Positions 6,347-12,663 of a stretch of DNA of 13,110 nucleotides are shown piece by piece; position 1 is the stretch's first letter, and each line of letters begins with the position of its first letter. A model generated the notes under the pieces. It was given only the letters and a program-made list of their open reading frames with translations. It was not told the origin of the DNA and made no database searches. Source of the stretch: Candidatus Niyogibacteria bacterium CG10_big_fil_rev_8_21_14_0_10_42_19 (GTDB lineage: Bacteria > Patescibacteriota > Minisyncoccia > 1-14-0-10-42-19). The DNA lies in assembly GCA_002774705.1 (NCBI GenBank), contig PFCN01000032.1, positions 1-13,110 on the forward strand, read 5' to 3'. A program made the position numbers and the translations under genes.

Positions 6347-6359
6347 TATAATATAATAA
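6347..6359 (+). promoter_or_regulatory. -10 box before the VKOR gene
   Basis: A perfect TATAAT (6347-6352) lies seven bases before the ATG at 6360, with no Shine-Dalgarno, so the message is probably leaderless. A second TATAAT overlaps at 6352-6357. No convincing -35 is seen. This would be the promoter of the redox gene run. Confidence 0.5.
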
Positions 6360-7190
6360 ATGGATATGAATAATAATAAATCTCCTTTCAGACTAGGCCG
6401 AATATTGATAATCGCATTTGCTCTTTTCGGTTTATCCATAATGTCATATCTGACATTCATTAAACTTGCCAACAAAACGTCTTTTTGCGATCTTTCGGCG
6501 GAAGTTTCCTGTGACGTCGTAACTACAAGCATATACTCAACGATATTCGGAATACCTATTTCGGTCTTTGGCCTGTTGTTCTTCGCGTTTATTTTGTTTT
6601 TGGCCATCACAAGGCGCAGTCCCGAAATATTCAAAACCATCTTCCTGCTTACGCTTTTCATGTTCATCCCATCGCTTTATTTTTCTCTAACAGAGCTGTT
6701 ATTCATCGATTCGATCTGTATTCTTTGCGAAACCTCAAAAGTGATGATGTTTGGGATATTAATAACTTCGTTTTTTGCATCCAAAGAACGCGCAAAAACA
6801 CTATTTCAGCTGACCGTTCCCATTGTTATCGCGGGCATCGTCTCCTCGGGCGTGATCTATTTTGCCCAAACCGGGACGGTGGCAACGGAGGATTATTCGG
6901 AGCTGGTCTCCTGTCTCAATGAGAATGACGTTACTTATTACAAATCAAAAACTTGTGGAAATTGCCGGAGGCAGGAAGCTCTTCTCGGAGAGGCATATAA
7001 AGAATTAAATTCGGTTGAATGCCACCCCGAAGGAGAAAATTCACAGGCAGAACTTTGTCTCCAGAAAAATATTTCCAAAACCCCATCCTTTGTCATTGAG
7101 AATAACGGGGTGGAGATTAAAAGAGTAATCGGACTTCAAAAAATTGAAGCGCTAGCGGAATTCGGAGGATGTTCAAATACAATTAAATAA
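6360..7190 (+). CDS. VKOR-thioredoxin fusion (disulfide bond formation)
   Basis: A 276-aa membrane oxidoreductase. The N-terminal vitamin K epoxide reductase domain has about four to five membrane helices. It carries the outer cysteine pair C43 and C51 (FCDLSAEVSCDVV), the IYSTIFGIPISVFGL signature and the active-site CILC (C120-C123). A last helix (about 151-169) leads to an extracytoplasmic thioredoxin-like domain with CGNC (C199-C202), a cis-proline at TP (241-242) and extra cysteines at 185, 221, 233 and 271. In known bacterial VKORs the domain passes electrons from the fused or separate thioredoxin to quinone, so that exported proteins are oxidised. It starts an operon-like run with ccdA 18 nt downstream. 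The only feature upstream is a -10 box with no ribosome binding site. Confidence 0.93.
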   Translation: MDMNNNKSPFRLGRILIIAFALFGLSIMSYLTFIKLANKTSFCDLSAEVSCDVVTTSIYSTIFGIPISVFGLLFFAFILFLAITRRSPEIFKTIFLLTLFMFIPSLYFSLTELLFIDSICILCETSKVMMFGILITSFFASKERAKTLFQLTVPIVIAGIVSSGVIYFAQTGTVATEDYSELVSCLNENDVTYYKSKTCGNCRRQEALLGEAYKELNSVECHPEGENSQAELCLQKNISKTPSFVIENNGVEIKRVIGLQKIEALAEFGGCSNTIK

Positions 7191-7208
7191 ACTAAAATAA
7201 AAGATAAT

Positions 7209-7925
7209 ATGCCGGAAGGACTTACATTAGGAATAGTGATAACCGCGGCCTTGATCGACAGCATCAATCCTTGCGTTTTAGGCGTGCTTATTTTTCTAAT
7301 CGCTTTTATGATTAGAGTGTTCAAGAGCGGTAAAATGATGATCTTGGGAGGTCTTTTTTATTCTGCGGTAGTATACGGAACCTATTTAGTCTTAGGCCTC
7401 GGAATACTCAAGGCCACGCTAAGCGTCGGGATAGCCAGTACGGTATATTGGATCGCGGCCATAATAGCCATTGTCGCGGGTCTTATTGAAATAAAAGATT
7501 ACTTTTGGTACGGAAAAGGATTTTCTTTGCAGATGTTCCCCGGAGCCTCGCAAAGGATAAAAGCATATACTCAAAAAATAGAAACAATGGAAAAACGAAA
7601 CCCGGCATTGCTTTTTCTTATGCTCGGAGTTTTGGGAATATTCGTGGTAATGGTTGAGCTTCCATGCACGGGCGCCCCGTATCTTGTAATACTCGGTCTT
7701 CTCTCCAAAGGAGCTTTTGCTACAGCCGTTCCTCTCTTGCTTCTTTACAACTTTATCTTTATAATACCGTTGCTGGTAGTGATCGGACTTTCGTATTTCG
7801 GCACTTCATCCGAAAAATTGGAATCGTGGCGAAAAGACAACCGGGGACTGATGAGATTGGGAGTGGGGTTGTTTCTTATAGTGCTTGGTTTCTACATGCT
7901 ATACTCGCTGAACCCCATATTTTAA
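7209..7925 (+). CDS. ccdA: CcdA-type thiol-disulfide electron transporter
   Basis: A 238-aa polytopic membrane protein of the CcdA/DsbD core family, which moves reducing equivalents from cytosolic thioredoxin to the cell exterior. Its two active cysteines are C22 in DSINPCVLGVL and C153 in VELPCTGAPYL, in the canonical helix-start positions. Six hydrophobic segments are visible, separated by a short basic loop around 113-131. It is 18 nt downstream of the VKOR fusion and five bases upstream of the next gene, so co-transcription is likely. The start lacks a Shine-Dalgarno; TAAAAT at 7193-7198 could add internal transcription. An oxidising VKOR and a reducing CcdA side by side suggest formation and correction of disulfides in the same client set. 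Confidence 0.92.
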   Translation: MPEGLTLGIVITAALIDSINPCVLGVLIFLIAFMIRVFKSGKMMILGGLFYSAVVYGTYLVLGLGILKATLSVGIASTVYWIAAIIAIVAGLIEIKDYFWYGKGFSLQMFPGASQRIKAYTQKIETMEKRNPALLFLMLGVLGIFVVMVELPCTGAPYLVILGLLSKGAFATAVPLLLLYNFIFIIPLLVVIGLSYFGTSSEKLESWRKDNRGLMRLGVGLFLIVLGFYMLYSLNPIF

Positions 7926-7930
7926 ATGAA

Positions 7931-8377
7931 ATGAAAAATAAAAAATTAATTCTTCATTATTTCTTAATAATTATCGCGTTGCTGATTATAAATCAGCAGG
8001 TTTTTTCTTGGCACATGGCGGACAATCACGGGTCCCTTTGCCCTTTTCTGGTCATGACCGGCAACGCTTGCCCGCCGATAAATAAAATTTTGGCGTCAGC
8101 CGAACATCAATTATCAGGAGCGGTGCTTTTAACCCGGGCAATTTTTAATAACACAGGATCCGTTGTTTTGTTTATTTTTATTTTATCGGCCTTCTTGTTT
8201 GCCGGGTCTTTAGACCGGTTATTTAAAGTTAGGCGGCCGTTTGGTTTTTTATATAAAATAAATACTTATTTGAAAGAATCAGTTTTTGTTCTTTTGGAAG
8301 AATGCCTTTTTTGGATATCACTTCATAACAGCGTGCATGACCTTCATTTTCAAAGGGCGCGCGTCCGATTGGATTAA
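7931..8377 (+). CDS. Uncharacterised Cys-motif membrane protein, 148 aa
   Basis: The frame is open further upstream to 7664, but that part lies inside ccdA. The real start is the ATG at 7931, right after the ccdA stop. Residues 7-22 are a signal or anchor helix. It is followed by an exported loop, WHMADNHGSLCPFLVMTGNA, with H28, H33, C37 and C47 (CPF...ACPP), then EHQLSG, a second helix (77-92) and a basic tail. I recall small Patescibacteria membrane proteins with a similar CPF(M)...C...EH layout, but no named family. The paired cysteines and histidines fit a disulfide client or a metal site. The C-terminal 30 residues look unusual, and their DNA forms arms of a possible attenuator, so the end may be shaped by RNA structure or by a frameshift. 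Confidence 0.75.
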   Translation: MKNKKLILHYFLIIIALLIINQQVFSWHMADNHGSLCPFLVMTGNACPPINKILASAEHQLSGAVLLTRAIFNNTGSVVLFIFILSAFLFAGSLDRLFKVRRPFGFLYKINTYLKESVFVLLEECLFWISLHNSVHDLHFQRARVRLD

Positions 8378-8440
8378 ACCAATCCGGACAATTATTAATA
8401 TTTAAAACGCGCCCGTTCATCCGAACGGGCATTTTAATTT
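8355..8440 (+). promoter_or_regulatory. Possible terminator/antiterminator switch
   Basis: The terminator hairpin GCCCGTTC (8411-8418), loop ATCC, GAACGGGC (8423-8430) is followed by ATTTTAATTTT. Its left arm overlaps CGCGCCC (8408-8414), which can instead pair with GGGCGCG (8355-8361) in the end of the upstream gene. A further hairpin sits between them (8363-8372 with 8379-8389, one bulge). The two outer structures are mutually exclusive. Whether it regulates is inference; the hairpin at 8411-8430 itself is clear. Confidence 0.5.
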
Positions 8441-8448
8441 TAAAATTC

Positions 8449-8967
8449 ATGACAAACAAAAAAATAGCATCATACTTAATAAGCATTTTGTTCATAGGAG
8501 GATTTGCGTTGTTGTTGGCCACCAACTGGGACAAAGGACAAAACGGAAAAGCGAACAACACCGCTTATTCCGCGGGAGTGCTTAGCGCGGAAAGCAAAAA
8601 CTTCAACTTCGGGACTATTTCCATGAAAGACGGGAACGTATCTCACAGGTTCGAGGTTGTAAATAACGGAGAGGAAACAATACAAATACTTAAAGCTTAT
8701 ACATCCTGCATGTGTACAACGGCTTTTATTAAGGATGCCTCTGGCAATAATTACGGACCAATAGGAATGCCTGGACACGGAGGCGCCCCTTGGGCCGACG
8801 AGGTCAACATCTTGCCCGGCGAAACAGCGATCATTGAGGCAATATTCGATCCGGCGGCACACGGACCGGCAGGCGTAGGTTATGCCCAACGCACGATATA
8901 TCTCGAAACAAACTCATCAAAATCTCCGAGACTTGATCTTAGCTTTACGGCTACCGTAAGCAATTAA
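8449..8967 (+). CDS. DUF1573 domain exported protein
   Basis: A 172-aa protein with an N-terminal membrane anchor (about 6-24) and a DUF1573 immunoglobulin-like beta-sandwich. The family pattern is clear: FNFGTISMKDGNVSHRFEVV, then NNGEETIQI, the cysteine pair in TSCMCTTA (C87 and C89), and FDPAAHGPAGVGYAQRTIYL near the end. DUF1573 proteins are extracytoplasmic and of unknown role; the C-x-C after the third strand is characteristic. The insert GMPGHGGAPWADEVN (106-120) is glycine- and histidine-bearing and longer than I expect. There is no Shine-Dalgarno before the ATG, and the gene begins just after the possible attenuator. It sits nine bases before the second CcdA-like gene, so the C-x-C may be a substrate for those transporters. 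Confidence 0.88.
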   Translation: MTNKKIASYLISILFIGGFALLLATNWDKGQNGKANNTAYSAGVLSAESKNFNFGTISMKDGNVSHRFEVVNNGEETIQILKAYTSCMCTTAFIKDASGNNYGPIGMPGHGGAPWADEVNILPGETAIIEAIFDPAAHGPAGVGYAQRTIYLETNSSKSPRLDLSFTATVSN

Positions 8968-8975
8968 ATAAATTT

Positions 8976-9851
8976 ATGGAAACAATATTCTTAGCATCGA
9001 TCGCCGCTTCGTTTTTGGCGGGCATGGTTGCGCTATTCGCGCCCTGCTGTATATCGGTTCTCCTGCCATCATACCTTGCTTCCGCTTTCAGACAAAAAAA
9101 GCACGTCATGAAAATGACCTTCTTCTTTTTTATCGGAATAGCCACGATAATAGTACCTATCGGCCTTGGAGCGGCGTGGCTCGCCGAACTGTTCGCCAAC
9201 TATCATAGCTCATTATATTTTTTTGGGGGAGCTTTAATGATAGGCCTCGGGATAATGTCGGTAATGGGCAAGGGGCTTTCGATCATTCCAATGCCAAAAA
9301 ATATGGGGGCGCGCGCCATCCAAGATGGAGACCAGCATCCTAAATCGGTTTTCCTTTTGGGGATGTTCTCGGGCGCGTCCACATCATGCTGCGCGCCGGT
9401 CCTTGCGGGCGCGATTAGTCTTGCAGTACTTTCCGGGGTTTTCTGGAAAGCGATAATAGTAACATTTGCCTATGTTTTCGGGATGACCTTCCCTCTTTTT
9501 CTCATCGCCTATTTTTACGAAAGCTTTAGTTTAGAAAACTCACGGATTATCCGTGGGAAAATATTGGAATTCAGTCTGTTTGGTAAAAAAAGATTTTTTC
9601 ACTCGACCAATCTTATCGCCGGCGCGGTATTTTTGACGATGGGCGCGATCTTCTTTTTTATGGTCTTTTCCGGAAATGTTTACTGGTCTCCGGATTTTCA
9701 GGCTAAAATAGAGGATATCCTTTTCGCGCGTTCGCAACAAGTTCTGGAAGAAATAGCGAACATACCCGATATGTTCTGGGGAGTTATTTTTCTCGCGTTC
9801 CTCAGCTTTTTCATTTACAAAGCAATAAGAAAAAGCAATAATCAAGATTAA
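8976..9851 (+). CDS. CcdA/DsbD-like transporter with two Cys-Cys doublets
   Basis: A 291-aa polytopic protein of the cytochrome c biogenesis transmembrane (CcdA/DsbD) superfamily. Helix 1 ends in MVALFAPCCISVLLPSYLAS (C24-C25), and helix 4 has GASTSCCAPVLAG (C138-C139). The two sites are placed as the single cysteines of ordinary CcdA, but each is doubled. An extra C-terminal extension of about 85 residues includes a further helix (about 267-283). Doubled cysteines might hold a metal such as copper or change the redox step; this is inference. It begins nine bases after the DUF1573 stop and ends one base before the next ATG, so it is almost certainly translationally linked to both. No Shine-Dalgarno is seen. 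Confidence 0.88.
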   Translation: METIFLASIAASFLAGMVALFAPCCISVLLPSYLASAFRQKKHVMKMTFFFFIGIATIIVPIGLGAAWLAELFANYHSSLYFFGGALMIGLGIMSVMGKGLSIIPMPKNMGARAIQDGDQHPKSVFLLGMFSGASTSCCAPVLAGAISLAVLSGVFWKAIIVTFAYVFGMTFPLFLIAYFYESFSLENSRIIRGKILEFSLFGKKRFFHSTNLIAGAVFLTMGAIFFFMVFSGNVYWSPDFQAKIEDILFARSQQVLEEIANIPDMFWGVIFLAFLSFFIYKAIRKSNNQD

Positions 9852-9852
9852 T

Positions 9853-10728
9853 ATGGAAACTAAAATTAAATTAACGGAATCGATTCCTTTTCGCGTTTTC
9901 TCAATAATGTTCGTGGTTTTGCTTGGCCTTGCGTCATATAGTCTGCCGTCTGACGTTACCAACGGAACCGCGATCGAAGCTCAAGGGGTTCTCCCGCAAA
10001 ATTCGGTAACATTACCCATAAAGTGGGATGATCTGGGAAAAAGAATGATAGACGAGGGAGTGATCGATCCGGTTAAAGTAGAACAGATATACACCCAACG
10101 AGGAGGATTGGACGACTATGCCAGAGAACTTCTTTACGGTAAAAATAATTCATACATCAAAATAACGCGTGAAAATTCCGGAATAATACTTAATCTTCTG
10201 TGGGGATTCGGCCTTGCAAACAAAAACTCCATCCTTGAGACCGGCCCCATGAACGACCCGCGATTTGAAGGAGGCGTGGGCGGATTTGCTTCGACCGGAG
10301 GATGGATGGTAGCCAAAGATAGCGCGATGTCGCATTACAGCATGCATGCGTTCGTAATGCTTACTCCCGAACAACAAAGACTGGTGGAGGAAACCTCCAA
10401 AAATATTTATCGGCCGTGTTGCGACAATCCCACTTATTTCCCCGACTGCAACCACGGAATGGCTATGCTTGGAGCTCTCGAACTGATGGCCGCGCAAGGT
10501 TTATCCGAAAAGGAGATGTATGAGACCGCTTTAATACTCAACTCGTTTTGGTTTGAGGACACTTACACCACCATCTCCAAATATTTCCAAAAGCGCGGGG
10601 TATCATGGTCTGAAATAAACCCTAAAGATGTCTTGGGCCCGGCTTTTTCAAGCGCGTCGGGCTTTGCGAAAGTTCGCTCCGATGTTAACCCGCAGAAAGC
10701 ACCTCAAGGAGCGGGATGCGGCTTATAA
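9853..10728 (+). CDS. Uncharacterised exported Cys/His protein, 291 aa
   Basis: No named family is recognised. Residues 13-31 form a signal or anchor helix, and the rest is extracytoplasmic. The central part is rich in Gly, Met and His: GGVGGFASTGG (140-150), then MSHYSMHAFVML with H161, M164 and H165. The most distinctive element is PCCDNPTYFPDCNHGMAMLG, carrying C189, C190, C199 and H201 just before an amphipathic helix (ALELMAAQGLSEKEMYETAL). The C-terminus is GAGCGL with C289. A CC...C.H cluster after a Met/His-rich segment fits metal binding or an exported redox centre. The gene starts one base after the CC-doublet transporter, so that transporter is its likely partner. I have a vague memory of similar hypothetical proteins in Patescibacteria, which is not evidence of function. 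Confidence 0.85.
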   Translation: METKIKLTESIPFRVFSIMFVVLLGLASYSLPSDVTNGTAIEAQGVLPQNSVTLPIKWDDLGKRMIDEGVIDPVKVEQIYTQRGGLDDYARELLYGKNNSYIKITRENSGIILNLLWGFGLANKNSILETGPMNDPRFEGGVGGFASTGGWMVAKDSAMSHYSMHAFVMLTPEQQRLVEETSKNIYRPCCDNPTYFPDCNHGMAMLGALELMAAQGLSEKEMYETALILNSFWFEDTYTTISKYFQKRGVSWSEINPKDVLGPAFSSASGFAKVRSDVNPQKAPQGAGCGL

Positions 10729-10759
10729 AAAAACGCATCTTATTTGACATAGTATATAT

Positions 10760-10810
10760 ATGGGGGGTGACTTAAATAAATCCCCCATAAAGAGAAAGGA
10801 GGCTATATGA
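10760..10810 (+). CDS. Mini-ORF 1, 16 aa
   Basis: It reads MGGDLNKSPIKRKEAI and then TGA. It has no Shine-Dalgarno; its ATG is embedded in a TATATATATGG string like the one at the leaderless start at 3168. Its stop overlaps the start of mini-ORF 2 as ATGA, a translational-coupling layout. It could be a leader peptide or a chance frame, since the same bases form the first hairpin. Confidence 0.25.
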   Translation: MGGDLNKSPIKRKEAI

Positions 10811-10857
10811 AGCGCTGGATGCTTCGCGCGACAGCCCACTGCAAAGATGGGTGTTAA
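10807..10857 (+). CDS. Mini-ORF 2, 16 aa with perfect AGGAGG
   Basis: It reads MKRWMLRATAHCKDGC and then TAA. AAAGGAGG (10795-10802) lies four bases upstream. That is the same string that marks verified starts at 129, 1177 and 3522, and is otherwise absent from this redox region. The peptide is basic and ends with H..C...C, a possible metal or thiol sensor in a copper/redox locus. A strong terminator begins six bases after the stop. A leader peptide controlling downstream genes, or a secreted or regulatory peptide, are both possible. Confidence 0.4.
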   Translation: MKRWMLRATAHCKDGC

Positions 10858-10862
10858 CTCAA

Positions 10863-10896
10863 GGGAGGAGGAGGAGAACCCCTCCTCCCCTTTTTT
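10863..10896 (+). terminator. Intrinsic terminator before the SCCSH-protein gene
   Basis: GGGAGGAGG (10863-10871) pairs with CCTCCTCCC (10881-10889), loop AGGAGAACC, followed by C and six T. Because the purine repeat is periodic, alternative registers are possible. Confidence 0.88.
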
Positions 10897-10915
10897 ATTT
10901 TAATTAATAATATTT

Positions 10916-11824
10916 ATGTTTCTAAAACTCATAAAACCTGCCACATACGGAATCCTTGCCAGCATTATTTTGCTGGGAATATATTTTACAATTCTCTCAC
11001 TAGTATCGGGCTGGAATTTTGCTCAAGACCAATTTAATTCCTATTGGTATTTTATTTTGAGTTTATCTGCGGGATTTGGAATCCAAATAGGTTTATATTC
11101 ATATCTAAAAAATTTAATCAGAAATTCAGATAATGGCGGGAGAGTCTTAGGCGTTACCGGAACTACCTCGACCGTTGCCATGATCTCATGTTGTTCACAT
11201 TATCTTGTAAATATTCTTCCTATTCTCGGAATCGCTGGAGTAATCACCGTTCTCGCCCAATATCAAATAGAGCTTTTTTGGATCGGTTTATTTTTTAACC
11301 TTGCGGGCATTATTTATTTATCATCCAAAATTTTATCCATAAAGCGCGTCCAACAAGCAAAGAAAAACATAAAAAAAAATCTGCACATAATTATCGGTAT
11401 TCTTGGAGTTATCGTTATTGCCGTTCTTATAAAAACCAACCAGCCGGACAATAAAAATAATGATTTAATAAATAAGATCGGCGAAGAAATGGACTCATCC
11501 TTAGATATTCAAGTATCAAAAGAAGGCCCGGTTACGATCACGGTAAGGCCGATAAGTCTTTCGGATGTGAGTTTTGAAATAATATTAAATACCCACTCCG
11601 TGGAAATAACCGAAGACCTAACCGCCCTTTCCGTTCTTATAAACGAAAAAGGCGCTGAATATAAACCGACCGTATGGAACGGCGATCCCGTAGGAGGCCA
11701 TCATCGTTCGGGAATTCTGCATTTTGGCAAAATAATTCCCTCTCCTCAAACGGCCACTCTTATTATTCGCCGAGTTGGCGGAATAGCCGAAAGAAGATTC
11801 GAGTGGTCACTAACAAAAAATTAA
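10916..11824 (+). CDS. Membrane protein with SCCSH motif fused to a beta-rich domain
   Basis: A 302-aa protein in two parts. Residues 1-173 carry about five membrane helices. At the start of the third or fourth is TSTVAMISCCSHYLVNILPI, with C92, C93 and H95 inside a hydrophobic segment, reminiscent of metal-translocating motifs such as MerT's CC. Residues about 195-302 are a beta-rich extracytoplasmic domain. It contains NTHSVEI (H227), W254 and GGHHRSG (H262, H263) before a strand ending RFEWSL. I recall similar HSV...GD..GGHHR domains in hypothetical proteins near copper genes, without a function. It is 12 nt upstream of the DsbA-like gene. No Shine-Dalgarno; an AT-rich -10-like TTAATA (10904-10909) precedes the ATG. 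Copper uptake, sensing or handover is the best guess. Confidence 0.85.
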   Translation: MFLKLIKPATYGILASIILLGIYFTILSLVSGWNFAQDQFNSYWYFILSLSAGFGIQIGLYSYLKNLIRNSDNGGRVLGVTGTTSTVAMISCCSHYLVNILPILGIAGVITVLAQYQIELFWIGLFFNLAGIIYLSSKILSIKRVQQAKKNIKKNLHIIIGILGVIVIAVLIKTNQPDNKNNDLINKIGEEMDSSLDIQVSKEGPVTITVRPISLSDVSFEIILNTHSVEITEDLTALSVLINEKGAEYKPTVWNGDPVGGHHRSGILHFGKIIPSPQTATLIIRRVGGIAERRFEWSLTKN

Positions 11825-11836
11825 TATAAAAAAATA

Positions 11837-12544
11837 ATGCAACACCCAAAAATAAATAAAAATAACGGATCAAATACTATCCCCATTGCTATTATAATAG
11901 CCGGACTATTAATTGCGGGAGCTATTTATTTACGGCCGGAAAAGGCCGAAAAAAACGCTAAAAATGATCGCTTGCAAACCGCCGGGGTAAAAATAAAACA
12001 AATAGATGAAGACGACGATCCGACGTTGGGTAATCCCGCGGCTTTTGTTACTTTTGTCTACTTTGGCGATTATAGATGTCAATATTGCGCCAGATTCCAA
12101 AGCGAAATAAAACCTACGATCATGGAAAAGTATGTCAAAACCGGAAAAATAAAATATGTGTATCGCGACCTTATCACTATGGGCGAAAATTCCATTTTAA
12201 CAGCGGAAGCGGCCAACTGCGCCGGAGACCAAGACAAATACTGGGAATTTGCAAATTATCTTCACGATAAAGCGGCGATCGGTGGCGATCACGCGCACGG
12301 TTCCGTCTATACAACCGATGACCTTTTAGGAATCGCGTCTTCCTTGGAATTAAATGTTCCATTGTTCAAAGAATGTCTCCTTTCCGAGAAACATAAAGCG
12401 GAGATAGAGAAAGATACAAAGGACGCATCCGCAAATGGTGCGACCGGCACGCCCGCCGTGTTCATAAACGGCCGGCTCATTGACGGCTTGAACCCGCTTG
12501 AAGAATATGAAAGAATAATAAATGAAGAATTATTAAAAAAATAA
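11837..12544 (+). CDS. DsbA/BdbD-like exported thioredoxin-fold oxidoreductase
   Basis: A 235-aa membrane-anchored thiol oxidoreductase. Residues 14-31 form the anchor helix. The thioredoxin fold begins at about 68 with VTFVYFGDYRCQYCARFQ (CQYC, C81-C84) and ends with GATGTPAVFINGRLIDG, where the cis-proline is P206. The helical insert (about 118-185) is of the DsbA type and carries a second cysteine pair, C128 and C180, often seen in Gram-positive-type BdbD and DsbA relatives. It probably oxidises exported proteins and is itself reoxidised by the VKOR fusion. TATAAA (11825-11830), six bases before the ATG, and the absence of a ribosome binding site allow a leaderless message. No terminator follows, so transcription may continue into copB. 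Confidence 0.93.
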   Translation: MQHPKINKNNGSNTIPIAIIIAGLLIAGAIYLRPEKAEKNAKNDRLQTAGVKIKQIDEDDDPTLGNPAAFVTFVYFGDYRCQYCARFQSEIKPTIMEKYVKTGKIKYVYRDLITMGENSILTAEAANCAGDQDKYWEFANYLHDKAAIGGDHAHGSVYTTDDLLGIASSLELNVPLFKECLLSEKHKAEIEKDTKDASANGATGTPAVFINGRLIDGLNPLEEYERIINEELLKK

Positions 12545-12639
12545 CCATAATTAAGTTGAATTTGAACACGACGAACGGGAATTGCGATATTTTAAAAAAT
12601 CTTGATAAAAAATAAATATATTAAAGGAATTATTATTTT

Positions 12640-12645
12640 TATAAT
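12640..12645 (+). promoter_or_regulatory. Possible -10 of the copB gene
   Basis: TATAAT lies 18 bases before the ATG at 12664 in a very AT-rich 119-nt gap. No matching -35 at 16-18 bp is visible, and no Shine-Dalgarno. The gap otherwise shows no gene, operator palindrome or terminator. Confidence 0.35.
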
Positions 12646-12663
12646 TAATCAAAATAAAAAAAT

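Larger units (their letters stand above)
10759..10896 (+). ncRNA. Candidate structured leader or small RNA
   Basis: Four consecutive hairpins can be drawn: TATGGGGG with CCCCCATA (10759-10766, 10782-10789), GAAGC with GCTTC (10809-10813, 10821-10825), ACAGCCCA with TGGGTGT with one bulged G (10831-10838, 10848-10854), and the terminator (10863-10889). TAGTAT (10750-10755) could be the -10 box. The right arm of the terminator contains CCTCCT (10881-10886), which could also pair with AGGAGG at 10797-10802. It matches no RNA class I know. It may instead be just the message of the two mini-ORFs it contains. Confidence 0.4.

Noticed and set aside
7664..7930. N-terminal extension of the 7931-8377 protein
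   Set aside because: It lies wholly inside ccdA in another frame and its translation is not protein-like. The ATG at 7931 directly follows the ccdA stop.
10744..10772. TTGACA as the -35 of the structured RNA
   Set aside because: The hexamer 17 bp downstream is not -10-like. The nearby TATATA is only 5 bp away, so the pair does not work as a promoter.
2086..10950. Shared GCCACATACGGAAT near 2089 and 10939
   Set aside because: One copy is coding (PATYG) and the other noncoding; no extended similarity around it, so I treat it as chance.
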